Shown here in pieces: positions 1 to 7,103 of a stretch of 64,000 nt of DNA (position 1 is its first letter; the number at the start of each line of letters is the position of its first letter). Source of the DNA: Desulfovibrio sp. (GTDB lineage Bacteria; Desulfobacterota; Desulfovibrionia; Desulfovibrionales; Desulfovibrionaceae); the NCBI GenBank assembly GCA_031287575.1, contig JAITSV010000059.1, forward strand, positions 1 to 64,000, written 5' to 3'. The notes beneath the pieces are model-generated. The model was not told where the DNA came from. It searched no databases and was given only the letters and a program-made list of their open reading frames with translations. The position numbers and the translations under genes are program-made.

Positions 1-59
1 CGCTGGGCTGTGGTCAGCACTTCCACCACTGCTCCCCCGTTAGCACTAGGTCTGGACAT
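1..59 (-). CDS. IS3-type OrfA, N-terminal fragment (19 codons in window)
   Basis: An ATG at 59-57 opens a frame reading MSRPSANGGAVVEVLTTAQ up to the window edge. The VVEVLTTAQ stretch resembles the start of OrfA of IS2-like elements, where a short lead precedes the helix-turn-helix region. OrfA is the small DNA-binding protein that is fused to the DDE transposase OrfB by programmed frameshifting. The rest of the gene is outside the window. The call rests on only 19 residues and on its place just inside a probable IS terminus. Confidence 0.4.
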   Translation of the reverse strand, partial: MSRPSANGGAVVEVLTTAQ

Positions 60-118
60 AGGGCTAGACCTATCTCCTATCGTTGGCGGGGTGTCCGGTC
101 CAAATGGGGGCTACTCCA
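1..118 (-). mobile_element. Left end of an IS3-type (IS2-like) insertion sequence, truncated by the window edge
   Basis: Read on the minus strand, the element would begin at position 118 with TGGAGTAGCCCC, the TG..CCCC style of terminus seen in IS3-family elements. An AGGAGA ribosome-binding site lies at 78-73 and a short OrfA-like reading frame starts at 59. The kinase reading frame downstream resumes at 119 in the middle of its ATP-binding domain, which fits an insertion boundary here. Only one end is inside the window, so the target duplication, the other terminus and the transposase cannot be checked. The family assignment is an inference from the terminus and the OrfA N-terminus. Confidence 0.55.
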
Positions 119-766
119 GGCATACCCGATGCCCAACTGCACAGCATCTTCGACCCGTTCACCCAGGGCGACAATTCGTACGTGCGGCGGCATCAGGGCG
201 CGGGGCTGGGGCTGTCCATCGTGCGGCGGCTGGTGGCGCTGCTGGGCGGCACCATCTGCGTGGACAGCGAGGAAGGGCGCGGCACCGCGTTCTACGTGAC
301 CCTGCCCTTCCGCACGGTGGAGCGGTGCGAAGTGCCGCAGGAAGTGGCCCACTGTCCGCCCCCGTCGCAGGGCGGCGCGCCGGTGCGGGTGCTGCTGGCG
401 GAAGACGACGCCACCACCCGTCTGGTGGGTCAGCGACTGCTGCAAAAGGCAGGATACCACGTGACCCTGGCCGAGGACGGCGACGACGCGCTGACCCGGC
501 TGGCCGCCGAAGAGGTGGACGTGGTGCTGATGGACATCCACATGCCCAATACCGACGGCATTACTGCCGCCAGCACCATCCGCACCTCCCCCCGCTTTGC
601 GGACAAGCGCAACGTGCCCATCCTGGCCGTGACAGCCGCCGCCATGGCGGGCGACCGGGAACGCTTTCTGGCTGCGGGCCTGGATGGCTACGTGGCCAAA
701 CCCTTCGACATGGCTGACCTTGTCGAGGAGATCGAGTGTGCGCGGAGGAAGAGGCAGGTGTGTTGA
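119..766 (+). pseudogene. Hybrid histidine kinase, 3' remnant cut by an insertion sequence
   Basis: This is the C-terminal part of a hybrid sensor kinase. It starts inside the HATPase domain: GIPDAQLHSIFDPFTQ is the F-box region and GAGLGLSIV is the G2 box. A complete receiver domain follows, with the acidic pocket EDD, the phosphoacceptor Asp in LMDIHM (codon at 533-535), the conserved Thr in AVTAAA and the Lys in AKPFD. The N box, the HisKA domain and all sensory parts are missing. An in-frame stop lies at 65-67, inside the insertion sequence, and the only possible start is a TTG within that element. The remnant therefore probably cannot act as a kinase, although a receiver-only product might be made by chance. 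Confidence 0.8.
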
Positions 767-861
767 GAAGGGGCAGTAGGATATAACGGTACAGATTAAA
801 AGTGTTGATTGCGCTTTTGGGCGGCGTAGTAAAAAGAAATGTGACTTTGGAGGAAGTTTGT

Positions 862-1428
862 ATGTCATGCTCTAAGGGCGCCAGTCTGGCTGAGATTGTT
901 AGAGAGATACGGAATTGTCTTGATTGGTTGATTAAGCTTCCGAGTAATATTTTAAAAGAGATTGAAGAGTTCAGCAGGGTCGGGTTGCGAAGAAAGGAGA
1001 GGATAGAAGCGCAAATAATGATTGCTCGCTATAAAGAACTTGGGAAAATGATTCAAAATTTGTATTTTACAAAAGGTAATATTGTTTCTTTGGCTAAAGA
1101 CATTCTTGAAACATATCCAAACAATAAAAATAATATTTTGTATTTTCGAGAATTAATAGGTGATATTGTTTTAACACTCAAGGAAATTAAGGAATCATTG
1201 CCGGATTTAGGCATAGAAAATCAAATCATTATGTTTGAACTTGTTGTGTACTTAAATAGACTTGTATTATTTTATGAAAAATATTTAACGTATTCTGACG
1301 ATGATGTCGTATATTGTGGAGAGATTGATAAAATTTCAGAATACATTGAAAGCGTTAGAATCGAGGCTGATTTTTTTATTGAAGAATTAAATAGAGTAAG
1401 AAGAGTTTTAGATTACACGCATGGGTAA
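862..1428 (+). CDS. AT-rich orphan protein of unknown function (188 aa)
   Basis: I do not recognise this protein. The start is set at the ATG at 862 because a GGAGG site lies 9 bases before it; a GTG at 802 in the same frame has no such site. The product is rich in Ile, Lys, Glu and Leu, looks almost wholly alpha-helical, and has no signal peptide or clear membrane segment. Codons end mostly in A or T, in sharp contrast to the GC-rich codons of every neighbour. The gene sits directly after the IS-interrupted kinase. The composition suggests recent horizontal acquisition. It could belong to a defence or mobile cargo set, but nothing in the sequence proves a role. Confidence 0.7.
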   Translation: MSCSKGASLAEIVREIRNCLDWLIKLPSNILKEIEEFSRVGLRRKERIEAQIMIARYKELGKMIQNLYFTKGNIVSLAKDILETYPNNKNNILYFRELIGDIVLTLKEIKESLPDLGIENQIIMFELVVYLNRLVLFYEKYLTYSDDDVVYCGEIDKISEYIESVRIEADFFIEELNRVRRVLDYTHG

Positions 1429-1545
1429 GTTTAAGGGGCGATAATGTGGTGAAAGTGTGTGCAAAAATAGTATTCACTTGACACTGACGTGCCATGCGGA
1501 GATTAATACGGGTGAGATGCCTGTCTGTGTATTACCCACCCCCCC

Positions 1546-2898
1546 TCACCCCAACTCCTGCCCCATGCACTGCAACAACCCCAGGCACCACGGGCAGTCG
1601 CCGCACGGCACGGGTTCGCCGTAGCAGTCGGTTTCGAAGGTGGTGGTTTCTATGTCGTCGCAGGGGTACACGTTGCAGTTGGTGCAGAACGGGTAGCCCT
1701 TGGCCGTCACCCTGTCGCGGAATGTCCGGTACTCGGCACCGTTCCACACGTCGATGATGTCCTGCCCCTGCGCGGGGCCGACTGTGCCGAAAAAGCGCCC
1801 CACCACCTGTTTCCGCATGCCGTACATGTGGCAGTGGTAATCGCGCCACAGAAAGTAGCAGGGGGCCACCTTGCCATCCCAGGCGATGAAGGCCCCGCCT
1901 TCGTCCACGGCGGGGCAGTGGCGCAGGTTGCGCGGTTGCAGGGCGGGCAGGCGCAGGTGCAGGCAGTATTCGCGGGCAACGGCCCGTGCGGCGTCGAATA
2001 CCACCTCGGCCTCGGGCACGTGGGCGTCGGCGTCGTGCAGCAGGTTGTGCAGGTGCAAGGGCACGTCCGCCTCGCGCGCGGCCTCGGTCATTTCGCGGAT
2101 GAAGCTGGTGATCCGCGTTTCCTCCTCGGTAAAGCGAAACCGCCATACCACGTCGAAGTAGCGGCGAATGTCTATGCCGTCGCGCTCGGCCCGCGCCTGC
2201 CATTCCCGGTAGAAGCGCATCGATGCTTCCGTGTTGGCGCCGAACACGGCCTGCCCGGACATCCCCGGCGCATAGGGCAGCACGTGCGAGACAATGGCGA
2301 AGTCCGCGCCGCGCTTTGCGGCCCAGCGCAGGGTGGCGGGCAGTTCGTGCAGGTTGTCGCGCATCACCACAAATTCCACACCCACCGCAAGCGGCGAACC
2401 GGGCCGCGCCGCGCGTGCCGCCGCCAGATTGGCCAGCGCCCGTTGCATGTGGTCCACGTCGCCCCCGGCCCGGCAGGTGGAAAACAGTTCCGGCGAAACC
2501 GCGTCGATGGACAGGCATATCCTGTCCAGCCCGGCGTCCAGCAGCGCGTGCGCCCGGCTTTCCGTCAGCAGGTGCCCGTTGGTCTGAAAGCCCACCCAGC
2601 CTTCCGGCGGCATGTGCTGTCTGGCAAGGCGGATGAACGTTTCCAGGGCACGGTGCAACAGCGGTTCGCCCACGCCGTTCAGCACAAGGGCGTTCAGGTG
2701 CGGCATGGCGGGCAGCAGGGCGGCATACGTTTCCGGCGTCATGTCGCCTTCCGGTGCCCTGATGGCGGAAGAATGCTTAACGCACATCCGGCAGTGCAGG
2801 TTGCAGCGCGAGGTAACCTCCACGAACAGCTTGCGCGGATAGGGCAGCTGGGCATCCTGCTGCGGGGCCGGGTGTGCGGTAATGGCGGCTGTGGGCAT
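1546..2898 (-). CDS. Radical SAM/SPASM domain protein (450 aa)
   Basis: The N-terminal radical SAM core carries CNLHCRMC (Cys 32, 36 and 39 from the chosen start), which binds the [4Fe-4S] cluster that cleaves S-adenosylmethionine. It is followed by the GVGEPLLH strand and SIDA motif typical of the family. The C-terminal third has many more cysteines (CPAVDEG, APCYFLW, CTNCNVYPC, CGDCPWC), which indicates a SPASM-type domain with auxiliary clusters. I chose the ATG at 2898; a frame open to 3042 adds a basic, low-complexity lead that looks non-coding. Similar proteins in anaerobes are annotated as putative metalloenzyme or peptide maturases, but no substrate peptide is visible nearby. It converges with the AT-rich gene, 117 bases away. 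Confidence 0.85.
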   Translation of the reverse strand: MPTAAITAHPAPQQDAQLPYPRKLFVEVTSRCNLHCRMCVKHSSAIRAPEGDMTPETYAALLPAMPHLNALVLNGVGEPLLHRALETFIRLARQHMPPEGWVGFQTNGHLLTESRAHALLDAGLDRICLSIDAVSPELFSTCRAGGDVDHMQRALANLAAARAARPGSPLAVGVEFVVMRDNLHELPATLRWAAKRGADFAIVSHVLPYAPGMSGQAVFGANTEASMRFYREWQARAERDGIDIRRYFDVVWRFRFTEEETRITSFIREMTEAAREADVPLHLHNLLHDADAHVPEAEVVFDAARAVAREYCLHLRLPALQPRNLRHCPAVDEGGAFIAWDGKVAPCYFLWRDYHCHMYGMRKQVVGRFFGTVGPAQGQDIIDVWNGAEYRTFRDRVTAKGYPFCTNCNVYPCDDIETTTFETDCYGEPVPCGDCPWCLGLLQCMGQELG

Positions 2899-3059
2899 GG
2901 GGGGCCTTTGCGGGGTTGGCTCCGCGTCATTGGAAGGGCAGGGGTGCGAGGCGTGCGTATTTGGCAATTTAGCCAAGCGTGATAGGTGCGTCAATTGCGG
3001 ACGCATGCAGGAGTGCGGCGATGCACCGGGCCGCGCAACCACGATTCGCGCGCAAACGA

Positions 3060-3093
3060 AGAAGGCCGCCGATCTTTCGATCGACGGCCTTTG
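3060..3093 (-). terminator. Rho-independent terminator of tRNA-Pro
   Basis: A hairpin (AAGGCCG, one mismatch, then GATC on each side of a short TTTC/GAAA loop) lies about 12 bases after the tRNA 3' end on the minus strand. It is followed by TTCTTCG. The position fits a terminator for the single-gene tRNA unit. Confidence 0.7.
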
Positions 3094-3104
3094 CGTGTCT
3101 AAGC

Positions 3105-3181
3105 TGGTCGGGATGAGAGGATTTGAACCTCCGACCCCCTGAACCCCATTCAGGTGCGCTCCCAGGCTGCGCTACATCCCG
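3105..3181 (-). tRNA. tRNA-Pro (anticodon GGG)
   Basis: The 77-base minus-strand sequence folds as a cloverleaf. The acceptor stem CGGGATG pairs with CATCCCG and is followed by discriminator A and an encoded CCA. The D arm contains AGCGCAGCCTGGGAGCGC, and the T arm contains GGTTCAAATCC. The anticodon stem CCTGA/TCAGG encloses the loop ATGGGGT, giving anticodon GGG, which reads CCC proline codons. It has its own promoter and terminator and is not part of an operon. Confidence 0.95.
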
Positions 3182-3196
3182 ACACGCGAGAAGAGG

Positions 3197-3225
3197 TGTG
3201 TAGCCCCGGTGGCCGAAGCTGTCAA
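3197..3225 (-). promoter_or_regulatory. Sigma-70 type promoter of tRNA-Pro
   Basis: On the minus strand a perfect -35 box TTGACA (3225-3220) is separated by exactly 17 bases from the -10 box TACACA (3202-3197). Transcription would start about 8 bases further on, close to the mature tRNA 5' end at 3181. Confidence 0.75.
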
Positions 3226-3525
3226 CATGAAAGTGGGTTGAAAGTGGGCGAAAGGGCGGGAAGGTGGGAGGGGCGGGGGCAAGGTGACACGGGGGCGATG
3301 CCGGGGCGAAGGCAGGGGTATGCCGAGCGGCGGGCAGGTACGATGCCCTTGCAGGTACGGCTGTGTCGGGTAGAATGGCGGCGTGCGGCACGCGCTGCCG
3401 TGGCGTGCCCCCGGACTGGTAGTGTCTGGCACGCCACCCCCTTGTCCGCATGCCCGGCGTGCCGTCATTGTCCGCATGTCCCCCGGCCGCGAGCCATCCC
3501 GTCGCATCCACCCGCAGGAGGCACC
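3226..3525. other. Intergenic region without a supported gene
   Basis: This stretch lies between the divergent tRNA-Pro and the rhodanese gene. It is rich in short G runs and holds no convincing ORF. A TGGCACG at about 3429 was tested as a sigma-54 -24 box, but the -12 spacing is wrong. I see nothing else in it. Confidence 0.5.
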
Positions 3526-4491
3526 ATGAGCCCATCGCCCCGCGTCCCCGTCGCATCCATTTCCGCGCAGGCCCTGCGCGACTACATGGCCGCCCGGCCA
3601 GAGGGCAGCTACGTGCTGGTGGACGTGCGCCAGCCCGAGGAATACCGGCAGGAGCACATCCCCGGCGCGCGGCTGGTGCCCGTGGGCGAACTGGCGGCCC
3701 TGCTGCCCACGCTGGACCCGGCGCAGGATCACGTCTTCTACTGCCGCAGTGGGGGGCGATCCGCGGCGGCGGCGGTGATGGCGGCGGAAAGCGGCGTGTT
3801 CGCCGCCACATCGAGTGATGGGGGGGATGGGGGCGATACGGGCGCCACGGGAGCCCCGGCAGCCATGGCGGGGGGGCGCATCCTGAGCCTGACGGGCGGC
3901 CTGAACGCCTGGACCGGACAGGCCGTGGCCGACAGCCCGCGCATTCAGGTGTTCGCCGGGGTGCGCAGCATGGTCGAACTGCTGCGCCGCGCGCTGGACA
4001 TGGAAAAGGCCGCCCACCTGCTGTACACCCGCGTGCGCGACGCCGGGCCGAAGCCCGCCGTGTGCGCGCTGATGGACCGGCTGATCGGCGTGGAACTGGC
4101 CCACGCCAAGGTGGTCTACCACCACCTCGCGCAACGCTGGGACGCGGACGCTCACGCCGACGCCACGCGCGGCCCGCTGCCGCCCTTCGACCAGATGTTC
4201 GATGCGCTGGAAGGTCGCGTGCTGGAAGGCGGCATGGCCGTGGCCGACCTGGACCCGTGGGTGCGCGACGCCGCCAGCGGCGACTGCCTGGACATCGCGG
4301 AACTGGCGCTGGAAGTGGAAATGAACGCCTACGACCTGTACCGCACCCTGGCCGACGAGGCGCGGCGCGGCAGCGGGCTGGGCGGCCTTGCGGAGCGCGC
4401 CTTCCTGGACCTGGCCACGCAGGAAAAGACCCACGCCCGCATGATCATCGACCAGATCGCCACCTTTTCCACGGACGGGGAGGCCCGGTGA
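3526..4491 (+). CDS. Rhodanese domain fused to a ferritin/rubrerythrin-like diiron domain (321 aa)
   Basis: Residues 10-140 form a rhodanese domain (VDVRQPEEY, HIPGARLVP) with the active-site loop CRSGGR at Cys73, which would carry a persulfide in sulfur transfer. A Gly/Asp/Ala-rich insert interrupts the domain after the loop, before the usual TGGLNAWTG end motif. Residues from about 150 form a four-helix ferritin-like domain with Glu and ExxH pairs (DMEKAAH, VELAHAK, LEVEMNAY, QEKTHAR) that could bind two irons. The ATG at 3526 follows AGGAGG by 6 bases. The fusion suggests a role in sulfide or oxidative-stress handling, which is an inference. The stop overlaps the start of the next gene by 4 bases, so the two are probably co-translated. 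Confidence 0.85.
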   Translation: MSPSPRVPVASISAQALRDYMAARPEGSYVLVDVRQPEEYRQEHIPGARLVPVGELAALLPTLDPAQDHVFYCRSGGRSAAAAVMAAESGVFAATSSDGGDGGDTGATGAPAAMAGGRILSLTGGLNAWTGQAVADSPRIQVFAGVRSMVELLRRALDMEKAAHLLYTRVRDAGPKPAVCALMDRLIGVELAHAKVVYHHLAQRWDADAHADATRGPLPPFDQMFDALEGRVLEGGMAVADLDPWVRDAASGDCLDIAELALEVEMNAYDLYRTLADEARRGSGLGGLAERAFLDLATQEKTHARMIIDQIATFSTDGEAR

Positions 4492-5639
4492 CCCACGCGT
4501 TCCGGCATTCGGACCAGCCCTGCGAATCCGGCACGCCCGGTCATTCCGGCTTGCCCGTGCCCCTGCCCGCCCCGTGGCGAAGGGATGGGGCGGCCATGCC
4601 TTCCGGCGCGGCTGACCGGACAGGCGGCGTGTCAGCCCTGTCTGGTCCGTCCGTTTCCACCGGTTCGGAAGCCGCCCCGCCCACGTCCATGCCGCCCGCT
4701 TTCATCCCGCCTTCTGCCGCCCCGCCCATCCCCGTGGCCCTGCTGCGTTGCCCGGACTATGACCCGCAGCGCATCGGGCGCGTGGTGGCCGATGCGCTGG
4801 ACGCCTCCGGCTGGACCCCGCCGCGCGGGCACGTGCTGGTAAAGCCCAACCTGCTGCGCGCCGCCCCTGCGCTCAGCTGCACCCATCCGCAGGTGGTGCG
4901 CGCCGCCTGCGCGTGGCTGCTGGACAGCGGATGCCGCATCACCGTGGCGGATTCGCCGGGCTTCGGCACGGCGCGCGGCGTGGCCGAGGCCATCGGCCTT
5001 GCCGAGGTCCTGCGCCCCCTCGGCCTGTCCGTCGTTCCGCTTGATGACGCGGTGCAGGTGCCCCTGTCGTTCGGCGGGTCCATCGGCGTGGCCCGCCGCG
5101 CGCTGGAGGCGGACGGCGTGCTCGGCGTGCCGCGCCTGAAGGCGCACAGCCAGATGCGCGTCACCCTGGCGGTAAAGAATCTGTTCGGCTGCGTGCCCGG
5201 CGTGCGCAAGGCCTTCGTGCATACCCGCCACGGCGACCGCGATCACCGCTTCGAGGGGGCGCTGGTGGAGGTGGCGGCGGCGCTGCCGCCCACGGCGGCC
5301 CTGCTGGACGGAGTGGAGGCCATGCACGTGACCGGGCCGGGGTCCGGCAGGCCGTATCATCTGGGGCTGGTGGGGGCTTCGGCGTCGGGCGTGGCGCTGG
5401 ATGCGGTGGTCTGCGGGCTGCTGGGCCTGACGCCCGCACAGGTGCCCTTGTGGGCCGAACTGGCGTGGCGCGGCGCCCCCGGCGCGCTGCCCGGCCAGGT
5501 TGCGCTGGTGCGCGAGGGGCCGAACGCCTTCGATGCCAGCCGGTTCGAGGTGCCCGGGGTGCTCAAGCCCATGAGCTTCCGCCCCGGCACGCTGTTGCGC
5601 AGCACCGTGCGCCGCCTGTGGGCGGCATGGCGGTCGTGA
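4488..5639 (+). CDS. DUF362 family protein (383 aa)
   Basis: The conserved part begins near residue 80 (VALLRCPDYDP) and contains VLVKPNLLRAAP, CTHPQVVRAAC, DSPGF, the VPRLKAHSQMRVTLAVKNLFG block and LLDGVEAMHVTGPGSG, all typical of DUF362. This family often occurs with or as ferredoxin-like proteins, but no cluster-binding CxxCxxC is present here. I placed the start at GTG 4488, which overlaps the preceding stop as GTGA. The first 80 residues are Pro/Ser/Ala-rich and not conserved-looking, so ATG 4597 or 4690 are real alternatives. The biochemical role of the family is unknown to me. Confidence 0.75.
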   Translation: MTHAFRHSDQPCESGTPGHSGLPVPLPAPWRRDGAAMPSGAADRTGGVSALSGPSVSTGSEAAPPTSMPPAFIPPSAAPPIPVALLRCPDYDPQRIGRVVADALDASGWTPPRGHVLVKPNLLRAAPALSCTHPQVVRAACAWLLDSGCRITVADSPGFGTARGVAEAIGLAEVLRPLGLSVVPLDDAVQVPLSFGGSIGVARRALEADGVLGVPRLKAHSQMRVTLAVKNLFGCVPGVRKAFVHTRHGDRDHRFEGALVEVAAALPPTAALLDGVEAMHVTGPGSGRPYHLGLVGASASGVALDAVVCGLLGLTPAQVPLWAELAWRGAPGALPGQVALVREGPNAFDASRFEVPGVLKPMSFRPGTLLRSTVRRLWAAWRS

Positions 5640-5830
5640 TGCGGGGCTGCTGCACGGTTCGCAAGCGCTCCTGACGGGCGCGCTTCGCGCCCTTCGGGGC
5701 GGAAGCCGACGGGCAAAAGAGTCTCCTCCCTTTCCCCTCTCCCTCCAACACATTTATTTGTATTTCCTACATATTACGAAAATACAGAATATAGGGTTCC
5801 AAGGGGCGGTAGCCGCTCTGCGATCGCCAT

Positions 5831-5858
5831 CCGTAAGGCTCGCAAGCTCGCCTAACGG
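5831..5858. repeat. REP-like palindromic element, copy 1
   Basis: CCGTAAGGC and GCCTAACGG flank a 10-base loop between two convergent genes. Its minus-strand reading is nearly identical to a second copy at 15927-15955, including a shared GCAGCCGTTAGG flank and a shared GGATG edge. At one stem position the two copies differ by a compensating pair change (C-G here, T-A there), which argues for a conserved hairpin. Confidence 0.55.
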
Positions 5859-5911
5859 CTGCCGTCCTTGGCCGCCGGAGGCGTCCAAAAACAGATGTTG
5901 CCAACAGCCTT

Positions 5912-7036
5912 CTACGCCCCCGCCCCCTTGCGCGCACCATCCACCACCCACGCGTTGCCGTTTACGTTCAGGATGTCGGACAGGTTGCGCAGCCGGGTAA
6001 TGGAGGCGTCGCTCACCCGTTGCCCGGCCAGCAGCAGGGGGGTGCCCTCCACGTTGGCCAGGTCGCGCGCCAGCACCATGCCGGGGCGCAGCGCCGCCAC
6101 GGGCACCTCGCGCATGGGCACGTCCGATGCGGCGGCCAGCCCGGCGGCCAGCGCGTCCAGCACGGCGGGGTCATAGCGTTCCGGCACGGCCCGCAGGGCG
6201 GCCACCGCCTGCACGGGGGCAAGGCCGCGCCGCAGCTCCACGTCGTAATCCAGCGCCGCCCGCAATATCCGCGCGCCCAGCGGCACGTCCGGCCCCGGCG
6301 GCATCTGCTGCGCGCCGATCATGGACGCCACCTCGCCCAGCCGGGGGATGTGGGCCAGCAGCCCGGCGGCGATTTCCGGATGCATCCCCCATATCTGCTG
6401 TTCCTCGGCGTTCAGGGCTTCTCCGGCAAGGCGCTTGCGCAGGGTGTCCGGCGGCAGGGCCACGCAGCCCAGCTGGCAGAGCATGGCGGCAAGTTCCAGT
6501 TGCCACAGGGGCTTGGCGTCCAGCCGGGCGCCCACCTTCACCACCAGGTCGCGGATGCGCTCGCTGCGGCCGAAGGCCTCGGGGTTCACCAGCGCCAGCA
6601 CGTCGGTCAGCACCTGCACGCTGCCGCGCAGGGTGCCGCGCAGCAGTTCGCGTTCGGCCACCACCAGCCGGTACTGGCGCAGCGCGTCGCGCAGCACGCC
6701 CACCAGCTCTTCCGGCGGGCAGGGCTTGGTCAGAAAGCGGAACACGGCCCCCCGGTTGACGGCGGCCACGGCCGTGGCGAAGTCGCCGTGGCCGGAAAGG
6801 ATGATGCGCACCGCGTCGGGCGCGCGCTGGCGCACGTGCTCCAGAAAGGTGATGCCGTCCATGCCCGGCATGCGCAGGTCGGACACCACGACGGCGAACG
6901 GCCCCTTGCCCTCCAGCGCCAGCAGGCCCTGCTCCGGGCCTTCCGCCGTGGCCACGTCGAAGGCGCGGCGCAGGTTGCGCCGGAAGGTATCGAGGATGTT
7001 GGGTTCGTCGTCCACGAACAGGATGCGTTCGGTCAT
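5912..7036 (-). CDS. Response regulator with degenerate HD-GYP-type output domain (374 aa)
   Basis: Residues 1-125 are a complete receiver: acidic pocket FVDDEPN, phosphoacceptor Asp53 in VVSDLRMPGMDG, Ser81 in LSGHGD and Lys104 in FLTKPCPP. Residues 150-260 align by eye with the HD domain of RpfG-like c-di-GMP phosphodiesterases (GRSERIRDL, LELAAML, HPEIAAGLL). The metal-binding signature is lost, however: CQLGCVALP stands where HDIGKIGIP is expected, and the first His is an Arg. The C-terminal 60 residues (ALRPGMVLARDL) resemble the tail seen in such regulators. It is therefore likely to act through binding rather than hydrolysis. ATG 7036 was chosen because the upstream extension lies in low-complexity sequence. 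It is 67 bases downstream of the FapA-like gene, so both may be in one operon. Confidence 0.85.
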   Translation of the reverse strand: MTERILFVDDEPNILDTFRRNLRRAFDVATAEGPEQGLLALEGKGPFAVVVSDLRMPGMDGITFLEHVRQRAPDAVRIILSGHGDFATAVAAVNRGAVFRFLTKPCPPEELVGVLRDALRQYRLVVAERELLRGTLRGSVQVLTDVLALVNPEAFGRSERIRDLVVKVGARLDAKPLWQLELAAMLCQLGCVALPPDTLRKRLAGEALNAEEQQIWGMHPEIAAGLLAHIPRLGEVASMIGAQQMPPGPDVPLGARILRAALDYDVELRRGLAPVQAVAALRAVPERYDPAVLDALAAGLAAASDVPMREVPVAALRPGMVLARDLANVEGTPLLLAGQRVSDASITRLRNLSDILNVNGNAWVVDGARKGAGA

Positions 7037-7103
7037 GCGGTGCTCCGTGTGGGGGCGGAAAGGGCGGGGCGGTGGGCGGTATGGCGGCGCGGCTGCCGCA
7101 AGG

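Noticed and set aside
1465..1512. Plus-strand promoter TTGACA-N18-ATTAAT
   Set aside because: It points into the 3' end of the convergent radical SAM gene with no gene to express; probably chance in an AT-richer spacer.
2899..3042. N-terminal extension of the radical SAM gene
   Set aside because: The extra 48 residues lack any conserved feature, and the family core begins about 30 residues after the ATG at 2898.
3425..3455. Sigma-54 promoter candidate with TGGCACG
   Set aside because: The following TTG is two bases too far away, so the GG-N10-GC spacing is not met.
5676..5692. GGGCGCG-CTT-CGCGCCC hairpin as terminator of the DUF362 gene
   Set aside because: The stem is only 7 bp and no T tract follows, so I could not support it as a terminator.
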